The notes beneath the pieces are model-generated. The model did no database searches. It saw nothing but the letters and a program-made list of their open reading frames with translations, and was not told the origin of the DNA. Below, one piece after another: positions 14,249 to 14,889 of a DNA stretch of 14,889 bases. Made by a program: the position numbers and the translations under genes. Position 1 is the stretch's first letter. The number at the start of each line of letters is the position of its first letter. The stretch comes from Cryomorphaceae bacterium (lineage in GTDB: Bacteria; Bacteroidota; Bacteroidia; Flavobacteriales; Schleiferiaceae), in NCBI GenBank assembly GCA_003455605.1, contig DMQR01000063.1, positions 1 through 14,889 of the forward strand, written 5' to 3'.

Positions 14249-14279
14249 ATAAAAGCCGCCCAAATAGGGCGGCTTTTAT
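14249..14279. terminator. Bidirectional intrinsic terminator between convergent genes
   Basis: A perfect 13-bp stem, ATAAAAGCCGCCC (14249-14261) and GGGCGGCTTTTAT (14267-14279), with loop AAATA and T residues at the 3' side on both strands. It separates the DoxX-like gene from the DUF4399 gene and marks the outer edge of the iron-type island. Confidence 0.9.
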
Positions 14280-14298
14280 GATTTTTAGGGTCGAATGC

Positions 14299-14769
14299 TT
14301 ACTTAACAAATACCTTAATAGAGGCACTCATATCGCGACCGTAAGAGGCGTGTATGCCGTTGGCAAACTGCATGCCCAAACGAACTACTCCCAGAGGGAG
14401 GATTACAGTATCTGAGGTTTGGCCGCTTCCGTAGTGAATATTTACACTATCAGCCGGGATTACTTCGCCTTTTGCAAGGAATGCATTTCCAATCAACAAG
14501 TGATGGTGGCCTGTACCTTCTATAATTTCGCCTGATGGACGCACTTCCATGCCTTCTACGCCGAACTCAACGTAAACAGGGTTGCTTACCGTATCGCCGT
14601 TTTCGAGGTTGGCAAAGAATACGCGGCCAGTAGCTTCGTCCATTTCCTCAGGAGCCAAGCTCTCGTGGTTGTGGTCGTGGTCTTCGTGGTTTTCTGCTGG
14701 GGCCTCTGCAGGCTGGCTACAGCTAAATGTGATGGCGCCTAGCGCTGAAAGTAGAAGTGTTTTTTTCAT
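14299..14769 (-). CDS. DUF4399 lipoprotein
   Basis: 156 residues from the ATG at 14769; a longer in-frame frame exists upstream but overlaps the preceding gene and lacks a signal peptide at its start. MKKTLLLSALGAITFSC is a lipoprotein signal with Cys17 as the lipid site. A low-complexity linker rich in Glu, His and Asp follows (about 24-40, with HEDHDHNHE), a possible metal-binding tail. The DUF4399 domain fills about 45-156: GRVFFANLENGDTVSNPVYV, EGTGHHHLLIG, and LGMQFANGIHASYG. The function of the family is unknown. The ATG is one base from the stop of the biotin carrier gene, so they share a transcript, although no functional link is obvious. G+C is higher than in the adjoining island. 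Confidence 0.8.
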   Translation of the reverse strand: MKKTLLLSALGAITFSCSQPAEAPAENHEDHDHNHESLAPEEMDEATGRVFFANLENGDTVSNPVYVEFGVEGMEVRPSGEIIEGTGHHHLLIGNAFLAKGEVIPADSVNIHYGSGQTSDTVILPLGVVRLGMQFANGIHASYGRDMSASIKVFVK

Positions 14770-14770
14770 G

Positions 14771-14889
14771 TTATTCAAAGTCAATAAGTACGTTATTCTT
14801 TTCAACAGCATCACCCACGGAAACGTTCACAGATTTTATTATTCCATTTTGTTCGGCTTTGAGCATGTTTTCCATTTTCATGGCTTCTA
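14771..14889 (-). CDS. Biotin carboxyl carrier domain, C-terminal part
   Basis: The gene enters from the window edge with its 5' part outside. The 38 complete codons visible begin E-A-M-K-M-E-N, the biotinylation motif whose Lys carries biotin, and continue to GIIKSVNVSVGDAV and end in VLIDFE, the usual final strand of a biotinyl/lipoyl-attachment domain. This is the carrier part of a biotin-dependent carboxylase or decarboxylase (acetyl-CoA, propionyl-CoA or pyruvate type); which enzyme cannot be told from this fragment. The TAA at 14771-14773 is followed after one base by the DUF4399 start codon. Confidence 0.85.
   Translation of the reverse strand, partial: EAMKMENMLKAEQNGIIKSVNVSVGDAVEKNNVLIDFE

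Noticed and set aside
14299..14814. 171-codon version of the DUF4399 gene starting at 14814
   Set aside because: It would overlap the biotin carrier frame and place 15 residues before the lipoprotein signal; the ATG at 14769 gives a standard lipoprotein start.
4428..14889. Search for CRISPR arrays, tRNA or rRNA genes, insertion sequences and attachment sites
   Set aside because: No regularly spaced repeats, cloverleaf, transposase or integrase pattern, or flanking direct repeats were visible in any part of the window.

Overview
The window reads as a chromosome segment of a member of the Bacteroidota, most likely a flavobacterium-like marine or freshwater aerobe. The grounds are a type IX secretion (T9SS) sorting tail on one protein, HmuY-like heme-binding proteins, promoters of the Bacteroidota form TAnnTTTG, a general lack of strong Shine-Dalgarno sites, and a Bacteroidota-style phenylacetate (paa) operon.

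Region 1 (1-4427, + strand) is the end of a phenylacetyl-CoA degradation operon: a beta-ketoadipyl-CoA-type thiolase cut by the window start, paaY (CoA-ester clean-up thioesterase of the gamma-carbonic-anhydrase fold), paaZ (ring-opening hydratase fused to aldehyde dehydrogenase), and a crotonase-fold enoyl-CoA hydratase/isomerase. The DNA here is visibly richer in G+C than the next region.

Region 2 (about 4580-14215) is an AT-richer heme/iron acquisition island. A seven-gene minus-strand operon runs from 13579 down to 4862: a TonB-dependent receptor with FRAP and NPDL boxes, a HmuY-like lipoprotein, a second HmuY-like protein with a T9SS tail, a DUF6607-type exported protein, a periplasmic ankyrin-repeat protein, a DUF2271 protein carrying a canonical covalent-FMN motif (D-G-I-T-G-A-T-L-S), and a four-helix PepSY membrane protein fused to a flavodoxin. 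Divergent from it is a DoxX-like membrane protein. The two divergent promoters share one 17-bp palindrome with a perfect -7 box 5 bp away on each side. Related palindromes lie before the second HmuY gene (10510-10526) and before a separate 45-codon four-cysteine protein at 4684-4821 (4625-4641, with a degenerate copy at 4591-4607). Together they look like a small metal-responsive regulon.

Proposed working model (inference): hemophore-like HmuY proteins, one lipid-anchored and one released or surface-attached through T9SS, hand heme to the TonB-dependent receptor. In the inner membrane the PepSY-flavodoxin protein would pass electrons from a cytoplasmic FMN through membrane hemes to the flavinylated DUF2271 protein, which would reduce ferric heme or iron in the periplasm. 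No reductase module and no FMN transferase (apbE) are in the window, so both would have to be supplied from elsewhere.

Region 3 (14249-14889, minus strand) begins after a strong bidirectional terminator. It holds a DUF4399 lipoprotein and, at the window edge, the C-terminal end of a biotin carboxyl carrier domain (A-M-K-M biotinylation motif) that ends one base before the DUF4399 start codon.
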